From Adiantum capillus-veneris (lineage: Eukaryota > Streptophyta > Polypodiopsida > Polypodiales > Pteridaceae): DNA of 64,000 nt. The DNA lies in contig CM043970.1 in assembly GCA_014529385.2 (NCBI GenBank), forward strand, positions 63,167,496 to 63,231,495. Reading direction: 5' to 3'. The notes under the pieces were generated by a model. That model saw only the letters and a list, made by a program, of their open reading frames with translations, ran no database searches and was not told the origin of the DNA. The translations under genes were made by a program, and so were the position numbers. Below are positions 10,443-21,894 of this stretch, piece by piece. Position 1 is the stretch's first letter. Each line of letters begins with the position of its first letter.

Positions 10443-11504
10443 TGTTGGACGGATACTCCGCGACGGACGTCAGCATAGCGAGAACTCACCTAACATATAA
10501 TGTCAACTGAGGATGAAGCTCGACCCGTAGGCGCGTGGAAGCAAGCAAAGGGTGTCAACCTCTACTCGACCGACTAATTACAGAGATATCAACTCTACAT
10601 GCCATCTGTTCTATGAATGTGAGAGTCTCCTATGATGCTACCGCAAGCCAAAAGCCCATTAGACGTTCTCGAAACATTACGAAACTTGAGGGATATCCTA
10701 TTAACACCAATAGGCCACTCTCCCTAAGGTCCGTGACCAAAAAAACCTACTCAATACCCTCCGTGCAGAAAATGCGTAGGATGTCTGGCCGGTTTTTGCA
10801 GGTCGACGTTTCCAAAAACTAAAGTGCCTAATGTGTAGCTCTACTCGCTTTGATCGCGTGGATATGCTGAAATGCAAAAACGGACAACAGTTACTCACCG
10901 AAACTCCAAAAGTAGCTCGTGGGGGAATCTACCAAAACACAGACGAACGCGTGTGATGTGAGCATCAACACGTAGCTCTCCTCGTGGGCAACACACTGCT
11001 GCTCTCCGTTTGCGATTCCGACCACCGTAGCTCCTGTAGCACACACACACACACTCTCTCACTCTCTCGCAGTCTCCCAACGACATAGAAGATCAGATTT
11101 ATTAGAAGTCTACTTACAAAGTTTTAGGTTTTGGCTTATATACTAAGCCTTAGAAAACCTAATGTCCGACCAAAATGACCTTATTTGTCCCTAGGCTTCT
11201 ATAGAGCTTAATTACAACACCGTGAGCTGGATTTGCTCATCCAACAAGCATCTGTGGCCTCAATACAATTGCTGACTTAAAATATGAAGTCCCCGTAAAC
11301 ATTACAAAAGTTGCCGTAATGGCTCAAAATGATAATAACGGGATATTTGATGATCGATGTCCATGAGCTTATATCTTCACATTACAGCATCCATCTTCGT
11401 CTTCATCACTTCATCAGTATCTTTATTTGGAATCTTTAGAGAATCTTTGAGGGATCTCTATGGAATCTTTGTGGAAGTGTTGTTGAAAGGTTGACCTTTC
11501 AACT
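10443..11504 (-). repeat. 5' LTR of the 1065-11504 element
   Basis: Pairs with 1065-2121. Inner end TGTTGGAC, outer end TTTCAACT, followed by the target duplication GTTGG at 11505-11509. The final T instead of A breaks the usual terminal CA. A half-palindrome (GCGTAGGATGTC) lies at 10774-10785. Confidence 0.9.
11135..11142 (-). promoter_or_regulatory. Candidate TATA box in 5' LTR
   Basis: Minus-strand TATATAAG about 360 bases inside the LTR, conserved in the other LTR at 1767-1774. This would put transcript start near 11110 and leave about 670 bases of R-U5. Confidence 0.5.
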
Positions 11505-11509
11505 GTTGG

Positions 11510-11596
11510 AAAAAATAGCAAACACATACACAAACCCGCAACCTAACCGTACACAAATTTGGGGCACCACCTAGTTTTGGATGCGAACTAGGATGT

Positions 11597-11677
<81 letters not shown>

Positions 11678-14030
11678 TTCAACAGTGATCAAGCAAATAC
11701 AATTATATATGTAAGAAAAAGAGGGAAGGGGGAGGGGGTGATTGTTGCACTAATACCTTCTTACAAATCTGTCATGACCAATGAAAGTGAGATTAGTATT
11801 TGTTAAACATAGCTTGAGTAAATTACACCACAACAAATCACAAGAAAAGTCACCCCAATCACTGTCTTAAAGCCAGGGGAGTCCTCTCCACCCTTTCACT
11901 CTCTTACAATATGTGGGATTTATGGCTAAATTGATGACAACACCCAGAGACAAGCTATCATGAACTTTAAAAAAAAACACCAACACACTTACACATCATT
12001 GTTGTCCATTACTTTACGTTGGAAGAGAGACAAAGTATCCAAGCTTACTCTAAATCCACCCTCTTTGATTCAGCAAATGTTGGGCTTACACTAGTAGGAG
12101 AAATGATAGATTTCCTACTCTCAATTGAATGATCACTCTCTCTTACAATGGCATAGAGTTCCCTTTCTAATGACCCCTAATACAACACATGCATATGCAT
12201 AAGACTATGAGGTTCCACTCAAGAGCTCCTTCTAGAGAGGTTGAGCTTGGATTCTCAAGCTATAGCATAGTGCTCTTGCTTATGGCTCCCATTTGTGCGA
12301 GCTACACCCTCCTTTAGAGCAATTTTGAAGGCTAGGGTTACTCCTCTAACCATGGTTGGGTTAGATTTTCAGCACTTATCTAATTTCTTTTGCTTGGAAT
12401 TATCAAGAAGTTGGTGTGGATAGATGAAGAAGAGAGAGAGGAGAGAAGTGGAGGTGATAGGACTTTTCATAGTAGGTTAGTGTTAGTAAATTAGTAGAGT
12501 TAGTATTTTTATTGATTTACGAATGGAATTGGATATTTACAATGGGAGTATCCATGTAGGATACAAATAAGGAAGAAAAAACTCTTAATAGGTGAGAAAA
12601 CATGGATTTTTAACAATGTTGATGCTCCAAGTGTCTTGAGTAGGGTCAATTTTGACTCTTGTTGACGGTCCACTAGCTTTGACGGTACGTTTTTTCTCCA
12701 CTCTTGACCTTCCTTGGAATCCAAGGTAAGTGAACATGAGTAATCAATCACCATGATGCTGTCTTTCAAGAGAAGAGGCTGAATTTTGTGGTTTTTTTTA
12801 TAGATATGGGTAATATGGATGAGGAAAAATGAGACTAGGTGGTCAATTTTGGAATGGAAGTGTGTGTAGGAGACATGAGTTCACCATGGTTTCTCTTATT
12901 CTTCAAGGTTGAGAAGAAGGTGAGTAGGGTGGAGAGAGGAGTGGTGAGAGAGGTGGGGATGATGAGTGGAGAAGTGTGTGTGAAAGAGGAAAATGATAAA
13001 GTAGAAGAGGGAGTGTGGCTGCATAGCATGGACAAACTGGGGTCCACCAATAAAATCATAGCTCACAGCTCATAGCTCAAAAAAAATATGAAAAAATTTG
13101 AGGTAAAATTTCAGCTCACGAGCTACAAATTTTGTTTGTATCACCTTTTTAAATTCGGGGAGCATGTGATCTTTAAAAATTCAGCAAAACCGATTGTTTT
13201 TTCCACTGCACAAAGTCCTTGTGAGGTCCTTCTTTGGATGATTCTTTTGAATACCTCCAAGAGTGAACCCCCCATAGTGCATGCATGCATGCCACATACC
13301 CTTGACCTTATTTAGTAGGTCTATATTTGAAGATATTATTGAGATCATGATCTAAGTAAATAGTACAACTAAGAAAATCACATATGTACATGTCAAATAT
13401 AAATAAGATAGGTGGAAAAGATATAAAGGGGTCAAAATAAATCTCGCTCATTATAAGTCTACCATAAAAAGATGAATATTTTTGGTGGTCTAATTTATGA
13501 GACTAATAGAGAATAGATGTAGGAAGGAAAAAATGACAATAGTGAAAAAATATACACATAAATAAACTAGTTATTTTTGGATTTTTGTTGGGATGGAGTT
13601 ACACCAAAAATAAGAGAAGCTTGCATGAAATTATTTTTATATGGAATAAAGAGGACGCAAAATGGTAAGAAATATGGTAATGTTGAGTCAATGTACATAG
13701 CATAAATAACACACCATAGGTAGAAATATTTAAATAAATACCAAAATAATTATGAAATATCCTTTTATTTAGGCCCTATATACAATGAAATATTTACACA
13801 CAAATGGGCCATAATATACTTATATTTTTTATTAATTTTTTTTGTTTTTTTGGCTCAACTAGCCAAGTGACTAGCTAATTAAGGCTTTTTAGGAAGATAT
13901 GGGAAAAGTCCCCTAACTCACACACACCTACATACAGTGAAATGGTAGGGATAGCCACAGTGTTTGGATGATTTTAATAGGGTGGGTTAACTCACTATGG
14001 CAATTACGGAGAGCCGAAAAACGGCTATCA
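11510..14030 (-). repeat. gypsy-1 3' LTR, main part
   Basis: Continues the LTR begun at 1031-1064. It matches 32277-34513, 48393-51047, 57968-59499 and 62850-64000. It ends CGGCTATCA. It keeps a segment at about 12760-13190 that the 5' LTR has lost. The TATA box present in other copies is changed here (CTTTAGAGC at 12312 instead of CTTTTATAAC). Open frames inside it appear on both strands and lack motifs, so I do not call them genes. Confidence 0.9.
11599..11675. repeat. (AG)n microsatellite in gypsy LTR
   Basis: About 77 bases of uninterrupted AG. The same tract occurs at the same LTR position in all five LTR copies with different lengths. Confidence 0.95.
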
Positions 14031-14046
14031 TTAGCCCTCCCCTAGG
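14031..14046 (-). other. Polypurine tract of gypsy-1
   Basis: Minus strand reads CCTAGGGGAGGGCTAA immediately before the 3' LTR. The gypsy-2 counterpart at 51048-51064 reads CTGGGGAAGAACTAA. Confidence 0.6.
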
Positions 14047-14182
14047 ATGATGGTATATTCATGTACCATCATAGAGCATCTTTTCCAAAGAGAGTTCTTC
14101 AGAGTCCTTGTTGACGAGATCTTCATTGTTTGGCCCCTCAGAATTTTGGCTGGAGTTACACTCATGCTTCATGTAACAATAC

Positions 14183-14551
14183 TTACATGAGACAGCTGCC
14201 CTTTGACATCTTTGGTAGATCCTTTGGTAGAAGGCGACTCAAATAGGGCTTCAAGCGATAACCATTTACCTTCCTAGAGTGCTCTTTCCCATTCAAGTCC
14301 ATAAGTTGATAGTAACTTGAATTGAAAGCCTTCTTAACTATGTATGGCCCCTGCCATCTAATTTCAAATTTGGCATCAAAACGATTATCGAGTCGATTGT
14401 CATACCTTAGCATAGGATCTCCTTCATTGATGCCTTTGTTCTTTAGTTTCTTGTCAAGCTTCTCCTTTGCCTGTGTAGCTTTCCTCTTGTAGCACTCATA
14501 TGCTGCTTCTCTTTTCCACTCAAGCTCAGCTAAGGTAAGAAGTTGATCCAT
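14183..14551 (-). pseudogene. gypsy-1 integrase C-terminal region
   Basis: About 122 codons with the typical gypsy post-integrase pattern: a coiled basic stretch (KRKATQAKEKLDKKLK), a GDPMLRYDNRLDNRFDAKFEIRW segment, GPYIVKKAF and YQLMDLNGKEHSRKVNGYRLKPY. This is the DNA-contacting C-terminal integrase domain. It is in another frame than the catalytic core because about 60 bases present in gypsy-2 (around 51603-51664) are missing near 14585. No chromodomain seen. Confidence 0.8.
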
Positions 14552-15222
14552 CCATGCTTCTTGATCATCTTGTGCTGATTTGCCATGAAATGGTGTAAGT
14601 CCGTGGCTTCCCTATATGTGGTTCGATACGCCCACAAGGCACCATCCAAGAAGTCATCCCACAACTTTGTCTTGTTTCTCACCATCTTTTTAATGATGCC
14701 TGCAATGACACCATTAGCTTTTTCTACCAGACCATTGGATTGGGGATAATAGGGTGTACTATGACGATGTAGAATGTGAAGTTCTTCACAGACCTCTGTG
14801 AGAAAGCCCTTTCTAAACCCTGGATCATTATCAGAAACAATCTCCAAAGGTGTGCCAAATCTACAACAAATGTGAGTGTAGACAAATTTACTCACTGTCC
14901 TCTCATTTACCTTTGCCACACTTTGTGCTTCCACCCACCTAGTCATATAGTCTACAGCCATTAGAATGTAGAGTTTACCATTTTTTGTCCTAGGGAGAGG
15001 ACCCATAGCATCAATGCCCCACTTTTCAAAGGGTCCATTTGCAAGCACGATTTGCATTGGACCATAAACCAATCTTCTATTCCCATTTACCTGACAATTG
15101 TGACAACTTTTACACCAATGTTGGACATCCACATGCAGACTTGGCCAAACATACCCCGCAAGCAAAATCTTCTTCACAGTTAACTCTTGGGCAAAATGAC
15201 CACCACATGCCTCTTCATGCAA
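14530..15222 (-). pseudogene. gypsy-1 integrase, zinc-binding and catalytic core
   Basis: Contains the HHCC zinc-binding residues (HEEACGGHF...CKSCHNC) and a DDE core with GIDAMGPLP (first D), IVSDNDPGF (second D) and LVEKANG (E). The usual S-D-N-G-P pattern is SDNDP here, keeping the catalytic D. The frame drifts after WAYRTTYREATDLHHF because of a local deletion, so the protein is broken. It inserts the element DNA into the host chromosome. Confidence 0.87.
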
Positions 15223-15227
15223 ACCTT

Positions 15228-16148
15228 TTAGAATGGCTGGAATTTCCTTGATAGTTGGTACTCTCTCTGCACACTTGATCCTTCTAGAAAGAGGTACGTG
15301 CTTGACTTTTTCATGAGTCTCCTCTTCTGAGCCTTCGTGAAGTCTTGTGGAAACTCACCCTCTAAAATGTAGCTAATAATGGGAGTCAATGACTTCAATC
15401 CCTGGTATCTCGGTTGCTTGACAGTTGCTGCCACCATGATGACCTGCACTTCTTTCTCAACACATGTAACTGCTTGTTGTGCAAGTAAATCGGCATCTTC
15501 ATTTTGTTTCCTAGGAATATGATATAGTTGCACTTCTTCAAACTGATTAAACATCCTATGAATGGCATGAACTTTTGTCCTTAAGCTTTAATTCTTGCAT
15601 GCCCAAATGCCTAAAATTTGCTTCACAATGAGAAGTGCATCCCCTTTTACCATGAGACGTTGTATACCTTGGCCAATACATATCTTTAAACCATGAAGTA
15701 GTGTGTCGTATTCTGCTTCATTGTTGCTAGTTGAACCTGGTAGATTGACCTTCTCTTTCATGACCACCTCTCCACTTGAGTTGAGCAATACTAGCCCTCC
15801 CCCTGCTTTTCCTGTGACTCGTCGAAAAGATCCATCAAAGAACAAGGTAAAAGCATTAGGAATACTTTTAGGTGGTGGCAATGGTAGGGTCTTTACTTCA
15901 GGTACCTTAATCTCCTTCTCATGTACCCTATAAGTAAGGATCCCTGCCAATTGTGCACGCACACTATCTTCTATCTTGAAAGAGTATTGGAACTCTTGCA
16001 ATTCCATGATCCACTTTGAGATCCTGGTGCTAAGATTCATTTGAGATGACACCCAAGGAAATAAATTTTCTGCAATGAGAATTACAAAAGGTTTTGGTAG
16101 CAAGTAGGATCTAAACTTTCTCACCGCAAACATGAGAGACAACATCAT
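15228..16148 (-). pseudogene. gypsy-1 RNase H region (degraded Ty3-type, plus second RNase H)
   Basis: Two parts. At the start is the remainder of the Ty3-type RNase H (LMFAVRKFRSYLLPKPFVI; KWIMELQEFQYSFKIED). A second RNase H domain follows with all four acidic positions: D in LFFDGSFRR, E in SNNEAEYD, D in VKGDALLIVK and D in NEDADLLAQQA. A dual RNase H arrangement is known from Tat-clade plant Ty3/gypsy elements. The frame breaks at about 15588-15554 and 15228-15222. A tether region follows before integrase. Confidence 0.83.
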
Positions 16149-16153
16149 GAGTT

Positions 16154-17701
16154 CTAGCCTCTCTCCAAATCATTCATGACCCTACTAGCAAAGTAGATGC
16201 GTCGCATCCTGGTACTGTGGGGATCTTGTTGTAGCAACACAGCACCAATTGTTTCCCTTCCAACACTAGAGCTAACAAAGAATGTGTACTCCCAACAAGG
16301 AGGCATGAGTGTTGGTAGCTCTGACAGGATGACTTTAATGTTACAAAAGTACTCTTCAAGCTCATAAGACCATGCAAATTCTACTTGTTGTGTCAACTTT
16401 TGCAAAGGATGAAGCAACTCCGAAGCTAAGTGAATAAAGCGTGAAATATACTTCACCTTTTGAATGAATGAGATGACCTCTTTGAGATTCTTGGGTGATG
16501 GAAGCTCAATAAGAGCATTTGCCTTTGAAGGATCCACCTCAATGCCTTTATAGGAAACCTTGTGACCAAGCAAGATCACTTCATCCTCACCTATGTGACA
16601 CTTGTCGGGGTTGAGTTGACCTCCCATGTCGTAGAGCTTCTTTAAACCTTCTTCTACCCTTTGTAGATGCAATGATTTTGAGCTATAAATGCAAAAATCA
16701 TCAATAAAAACGCTAATGGACTTTCCAAAGAATGCTTGAAACACCATGTTCATGAAGCGTTGGAAAGTTGCAGGAGCATTTGTCAGTCCAAATGGCATGA
16801 ATCTAAAAGCATAGCAACCCCAAGGAGTGATGAAGGTTGTTTTCAACTGATCTTCCAATGCGATACCTATTTGAAAGTAACCCGAGTAGCCATCACACAT
16901 AGTGTACTTCTCATGACCAGCTACCTCATTTAGTATCTCATCTTGAAATGGGAGGGGAAAGTGATCTCTTTTTGTTGCCTCATTGAGTGGACGGTAATCC
17001 ACACACACCCTCCACTTGCCAATTTTCTTAGGAGTGACAACAACGGGAGAGACCCACTCTGAATTCTCCACTGGATAAATGAAACCTACTGCTAGAAGCT
17101 TTCTTACCTCCTTGAGTAAAGCCTGCTCCTTGATGACTCCTAGCCTTCGTAGCTTCTGAGCCTTAGGTGTGGCCTTTGGCTTCAACTCAATTTTGTGTTG
17201 AACAGCATCTACTCCACGCACATCGGTGTAGTCTTTAGCAAAAAGCCTAGGAAATTTCCTTAACACACCTTTGAGCTCCTCTCTTTCATCCTTTGTAAGT
17301 GTTGTAGATAACATACTTTCTAGCATTCTTTCATCTTCCACTTTTTGGTTTTCTTGGGAACCTACCTCTTCCAAACCTGGGCAAGAGGTCTCTTCGTTGT
17401 TTGGCTTAAACCTTACCCCCATGACTTCGATGGAAGACTCCTCTTCAGTAATGCTGCCGCTACTTTCTCCTTCTGAAGTGCTATCGGTCCAGCCTTCCTC
17501 CGTCTCACTTTGAGATGATTCTTCATGGAGCTCCTCTTGGCGTTGCTCCTTCATGTCAAAGACAACCTTCTTATGATTGTCATTCCTGCAAATTAGCTTT
17601 CCACTCTCCCAATCCTGCAAAGCTCGCATTTTCATTAGCCATGGTCTCCCTAGGATAAATGGATAACCATTTCCTTTCGTAGACATAACGTAAAAATCCA
17701 C
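16154..17701 (-). pseudogene. gypsy-1 protease end, reverse transcriptase and start of RNase H
   Basis: An open frame of about 516 codons starting at the copia-1 insertion site. It begins with the protease tail (DFYVMSTKGNGYPFILGRPWL) and an acidic linker. RT motifs follow: WVSPVVVTPKK, WRVCVDYRPLN, HFPLPFQDEIL, YSGYFQIGI, FRFMPFGLTNAPATFQR, VFIDDFCIYS (catalytic D-D) and LLGHKVS. After RT, the Ty3-type RNase H start reads VSSSVGRETIGAVLLQQ, where the usual V-D-A-S catalytic D is absent. The frame ends at 16154 through a 10-base deletion relative to gypsy-2. Confidence 0.9.
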
Positions 17702-17928
17702 TGTTACCATATACATGTGGTAGTGATGTGTGTGAACACACTAGGACCGCCGGGGCATTTTTTCCCTCTTTAGGAGGTTTTTTCCCCCGTGCATTGTATA
17801 TACTCCCATCACTCTAGGGCTATCTATCTTTCCATTGCACACTAAGTAACACACTCTCTATTGTGTGCCTTGAGCTTCCTTCATCTTCTCCAAGCTGTGT
17901 GTGTTTCTCTGCAACCCTAATTCCAAGA
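17702..17928 (+). repeat. copia-1 5' LTR
   Basis: Begins TGTTACCATATACATG and ends AATTCCAAGA. The other copies end in CCAACA, so the last CA has mutated to GA. A TATA-like GTATATAC lies at 17796-17803. Confidence 0.93.
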
Positions 17929-17930
17929 AT

Positions 17931-17942
17931 TGGTATCAGAGC
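17931..17942 (+). other. Primer-binding site, initiator Met-tRNA
   Basis: TGGTATCAGAGC, the standard plant copia primer site, two bases after the LTR. Confidence 0.95.
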
Positions 17943-18290
17943 AGGTCACGTCCTCCCGGGCTTAGTCGCCAACTGCTCTAGCACATGCCTGCTCACCTTC
18001 TCCGATTTTAGTGAGCTTTGGCGAGCGTTCGCAGGTTGACAAAAATTTTGGGAGTGCTCAAAGAGCTTGGTCTGCTCAGAATTTTGATTTGGGCTCATTT
18101 AGGCCTCCGTTTCCACTACACACAGTACTGCACAGGCTATTTCGTCATTTTGTGCAGAATTTCTGTTAGTGCCGTTTTCTACATAACAAGTGCCTTATAG
18201 TCTTCTACGGTTTGTGCTATATAGCACAGGTTGTTCTCGCTACATTTCTCCTCTTTTCGAGCAGTTTTCACATCAGGTGCAACATTTACC

Positions 18291-19163
18291 ATGGCTGACA
18301 ACAACAACACAGATGTGTTCAAGATGTTTTCTGCTGAGGACAGGTTGGATGGGGACAACTACCCTATGTGGGCTTATATGATGAAACATGTTCTTGTGTC
18401 AAAGGGTGTCTGGAACATTGTGCAAGGCATTGATGTACGTCCTGGTTCTAAGGATATAGGCGATGTTGAGGATGTTGCAGGTCTTGCTGCAAGGATTGCA
18501 GCTGTTAGAGTTGTTTTGCCTACGGCAGAACAAGCTCGTTGGGATGTTAAGGATGCGTAGGCTCATGCATTGATTGTGTTTTTTGTGAAGCGCACCATTG
18601 TTCCTCACATCTGTTCAGCAAAATCTGCAAAACAGGCTTGGGATATTTTAGCAGGTCTTTATGCAAGCCGCAATGAGGCTAAAATTGCTTTGCTGCGTAA
18701 AGAGCTGGAGTCGAAGATTATGCATGAGGAAGATGATATGGACACTTTCCTTGCTAGTGTCAAGGATATCAATGAGTAGCTTATTTCTGCAGGTGAAGTC
18801 ATTTCAGACAGTTCCCTTGTGCAGACTGTTCTTGATGCCTTACCAGATTCCTACCAGACTTGGAGGTGAAGTCATTTCAGACAGTTCCCTTTTGCTAGTA
18901 CTTGGAGACTGATGACCCAAGGATATCCTGAAGTTGTCAAGTTTGATGCATTATGCAAATTGCTGTTGTAAGAGTCACTTTCTAGAAAAAACAGGACTAG
19001 GCAGGGTGCAGTTGAACAGGCTTTTATTGCTTCTCAAAGAAAGGGTGGTAACAGTAATGCAGCCACTTCTTATGGTTCTGCTGCGAGTGGCAAAAATTAT
19101 GTTCCTAATGCTTCTACTGGCAGTACTTCATCTGGCAATTCTGGTGATAAGGGCAAAAAGAAG
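18291..19163 (+). pseudogene. copia-1 gag
   Basis: Starts at ATG 18291 (MADNNNTDVFKMF), after an open leader. Copia-type Gag core: RLDGDNYPMWAYMMKHVL, then AWDILAGLYASRNEAK, LLRKELESKIMHE and VLDALPDSYQTW, the UBN2-like pattern of plant copia Gag. Stops are at 18558-18560 and 18777-18779. A 26-base direct duplication (copies at 18792 and 18866) disrupts the frame where copia-2 has none. The frame recovers before the zinc knuckle at 19167. The product would form the virus-like particle. Confidence 0.85.
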
Positions 19164-20793
19164 ATGCGTTGCCATTATTGTAAAGCCAATGATCACTTGA
19201 TCAAGTTGTGTCCTAAGTTGAAGGCCAAAGAGGCTAAGAAGAAAGAGGGTGGTTCCATTGCAAATGCCGATTCCACTACAAATGCAACCATTGTTGAGTC
19301 TTCTGTGAAAGGAGACTGTGTTGCTGATGTTGATGCAGAATGGGCTTTTAGCGTAGAGTGCACTTACAATCCTGCTGTCCATGATGCATGCTTGTCAGTT
19401 GCTGCAGATTCACATGTGTGGTATTTCGACAGAGGTGCTACAAAGCACATTACCTCACATCGTGAATTGTTTACCTCTCTCGAGTTTGTTCCTCATGGGA
19501 ATTCAGTCACTTGTGCCAACAACGCCTCTTATCCAGTTCAGGGAGTTGGAAAGATTGTGCTTACTGCTGCTAATGGCAGTTCCTTCACACTTGTTGATGC
19601 ACTTTATGTACCTGGGATCAAGAAGAATCTCTTGTCTGTATCCGCACTTGCTAGACTTGGACTTGTAGTCAAATTTGTGGATGACAGATGTACAGTTCAT
19701 GATCTCAGTTTTGGTGATAAAATTGTTGCATCTGGCCTTTTGTGCCGTGGGCTGTATAAGCTCACTTTGTATGACAAGTGTGGACAAAATTATGAAAATG
19801 CTATTGCAGATTCAAGGGCTATTTCAGATGCAAAACTTTGGCATGCACGTTTTGGTCATCTGAATTTTGCCAGTTTGCTGCGTTTGCAAAAATCTGATAT
19901 GGTTGCTTCTTTGCCACCTCTTGAAGCACCTATCAAACATGTTTGTGAAGGATGTATTTTGGGTAAGATGCAACATTCTAAGTTTCCAAAGGATGGTTCA
20001 GTTCGGGCCACATGCAAGTTGCAGCTTGTGCATAGTGATGTTTGTGGGCCCATGCAAACTCCGTCCTTGGGCAATTACCTGTACTTTGTGACTTTCGTTG
20101 ATGATTACTCCAGGCATGCATGGGTATTTCCGCTTAAAGCGAAGTCCGAAGTTTTTATGTGCTTCAAACAATTTCTGGCTATGGCTGAAAATGTCTCGAA
20201 ATGTACTATGGGCACCCTCCGTTCCGATCGAGGGGGGGAGTATATGTCTCATGAATTTAATGCATTTCTGGCTAGTCGTGGGATAAAACACCAATGTACA
20301 GTGCCTTATACACATCAGCAAAATGGTGTTGCTGAGAGGAAAAACAGGTCACTGACAGAAATGGCACGATGTATGGTCAAAAGTCAAGCTTTGCCGCATT
20401 CTTTTTGGCTTGAGGCCATTATGTGTGCCACTTATGTAGTTAACAGGTGTCCTATGAAAGCTTTGCAGTCTATTACTCCATATGAAGCATGGCATGATAG
20501 AAAACCTTCTATTGAGCACATGCGTGTTTTTGGTTGTTTGGCATATGCTTTGGTGCCACAAGTGCAGCGCAGAAAATTGGATGATAAGGCTGTCAAATGT
20601 ATTTTTGTTGGTTATAGTGCTGAAAGCAAAGGTTACAGGTTGTATCATCCACAAACAAAATGTATTCTGGTTTCTCGGGATGTAGTGTTTGTGGAAGATT
20701 CTGTTCAGCCCTTACTGTCATGTACTAGAGACAGTAATGTAAGCTCACAGGACATTTATGACACTTTGTTGCCTCTTTTCAGTGGTGGAAATA
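19164..20793 (+). pseudogene. copia-1 pol part 1: zinc knuckle, protease, integrase
   Basis: An uninterrupted frame up to the CACTA insertion. Zinc knuckle CHYCKANDHLIKLC (C-x2-C-x4-H-x4-C). The aspartic protease motif reads WYFDRGATKHIT where the family has D-S-G, so the serine beside the catalytic D has become arginine. GAG-pre-integrase segment LWHARFGHLNFASLL...CEGCILGKMQHSKFP. Integrase core with HSDVCGPMQT, LRSDRGGEYMSHEF and NGVAERKNR, so D, D and E are all present. Ends in the linker between integrase and RT. Confidence 0.9.
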
Positions 20794-20814
20794 CGACACT
20801 ACAACAAAATAAGG

Positions 20815-20940
20815 TGTCATCGACGCAGAGCGTCGCTATATGCATCGCTATCCGCGTCGCTATGAAGGCAGTCGCTATTTGCGACGCAGGTATAGACACG
20901 TATAGAGACGCAGATTGCCACGCACATAGCGATGACCATA
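20815..20940. repeat. CACTA left subterminal repeats
   Basis: Repeated short motifs GCGTCGCTAT, CATCGCTAT, CAGTCGCTAT and their complements (GCGACGCA, CATAGCGATG). These resemble the subterminal sites bound by transposase partners in this superfamily. Together with 26775-26940 they form the cis-acting ends. Confidence 0.75.
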
Positions 20941-20944
20941 ACAT

Positions 20945-21890
20945 TAAAAAAATTTATTGGGTAGAGGGTAGGTAGCCTGGCCTGTGCCCAGTTAAAAGAT
21001 GGACATAGCCATATCCAGACTTCCTGCCCTTTGTCCAAGAAAGCGAGCAGCACCAAAATATCAACCATGCTCCCGCGCGCAGAAATTTCGGCAGAGTTCC
21101 CTTTGTTTTTACATAAACTTTTAAAAAAAAACCATATCATGTATACGCCTCCTACATGTTGTCCATGTAGGATCTCACATGAGATTTAAGGCCAATGAAA
21201 GACAACCGTACCAACTGAAAAGCATAACCATAACGAACCATAACCATAACTTAAAAGCATAACCATAATGGCTATAACCACTTTGATCAAAACCATAATG
21301 CAGATAACCATAACCATAAACAAAATTAACAATAACCATAAGCATAACCAGAAAGAGAAACAATAACTGTCTATACAATGACAATGACAATAATCATAAC
21401 CATAAGGGAAACAATAACTGTTTGAACATAATTGTTTGTACAAAAAAGAGACACAGAAGCGTGTCTGTGTCTCACAAAGCATATATATGAAATCTGGTCC
21501 ACTAATGACTAGGCATCGCAACCTGCACATAGGACAACTCACAAAATTAGTATTGATATTACTTCACATATACTGACTTAATTAAATCAACTTACACATA
21601 TTAACGTCTCACCTCAAGCGATCAGCGATACTGTAAGGCCTCCCAGTCTACAGGCTCTCCTGAAGCTTCAAGATCATTCAGTAGTTCATAGATACCTCTG
21701 CGATATCCATTTGACTCCTCCTCGCGTGTCGGAGCTCGATGCATCGCAAGATTCTACGTTTATACAAAAATCAAAGTAATAAGAATACATGATTCATCGC
21801 GTTTTAAAAAACGCCATAGTTAAGATTCGATTAGAAACTCACAAACTCATAGCGAAAGGTGTCGAAGCCTCCATTGCCAAGATGAGATGT
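20945..21890. other. CACTA interior, 3' side, no clear gene
   Basis: Non-coding to weakly coding. Holds a cluster of AACCATAACCATAA repeats at 21223-21415. The rest shows no motif I recognise. Confidence 0.45.
21223..21415. repeat. Degenerate CATAAC hexamer cluster
   Basis: At least fifteen CATAAC or CATAAT units, often in ACCATAACCATAA doublets, with irregular spacers. It lies inside the CACTA element near its left end. Confidence 0.75.
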
Positions 21891-21894
21891 CCCC

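Larger units (their letters stand above)
1065..11504 (-). mobile_element. Large LTR retroelement without recognisable pol (LARD-like)
   Basis: Two LTRs of about 1.06 kb (1065-2121 and 10443-11504) flank 8.3 kb. The target duplication is GTTGG (1060-1064 and 11505-11509), and the target is the gypsy-1 LTR: the sequence resumes with GTTGGAAAAAA, as in the unbroken LTR copies. Direction is minus, shown by an Asp-type primer site at 10424-10441, a polypurine tract at 2122-2133 and all long frames on the minus strand. The interior carries one stop-broken polyprotein frame and a 3 kb leader with phased palindromes. I saw no RT, integrase or protease motif, so it probably relied on proteins from another element. 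Confidence 0.87.

Noticed and set aside
11458-11682. Open frame with long LS repeat in the gypsy LTR, and similar ones in the other LTR copies
   Set aside because: Produced by the AG/CT tract.
12835-13075. Overlapping open frames on both strands in the gypsy LTR
   Set aside because: No motifs, not kept in the 5' LTR, which lacks this part.
13900-14180. Possible host gene between LTR and integrase
   Set aside because: Only the LTR end, polypurine tract and the tail of integrase are present.
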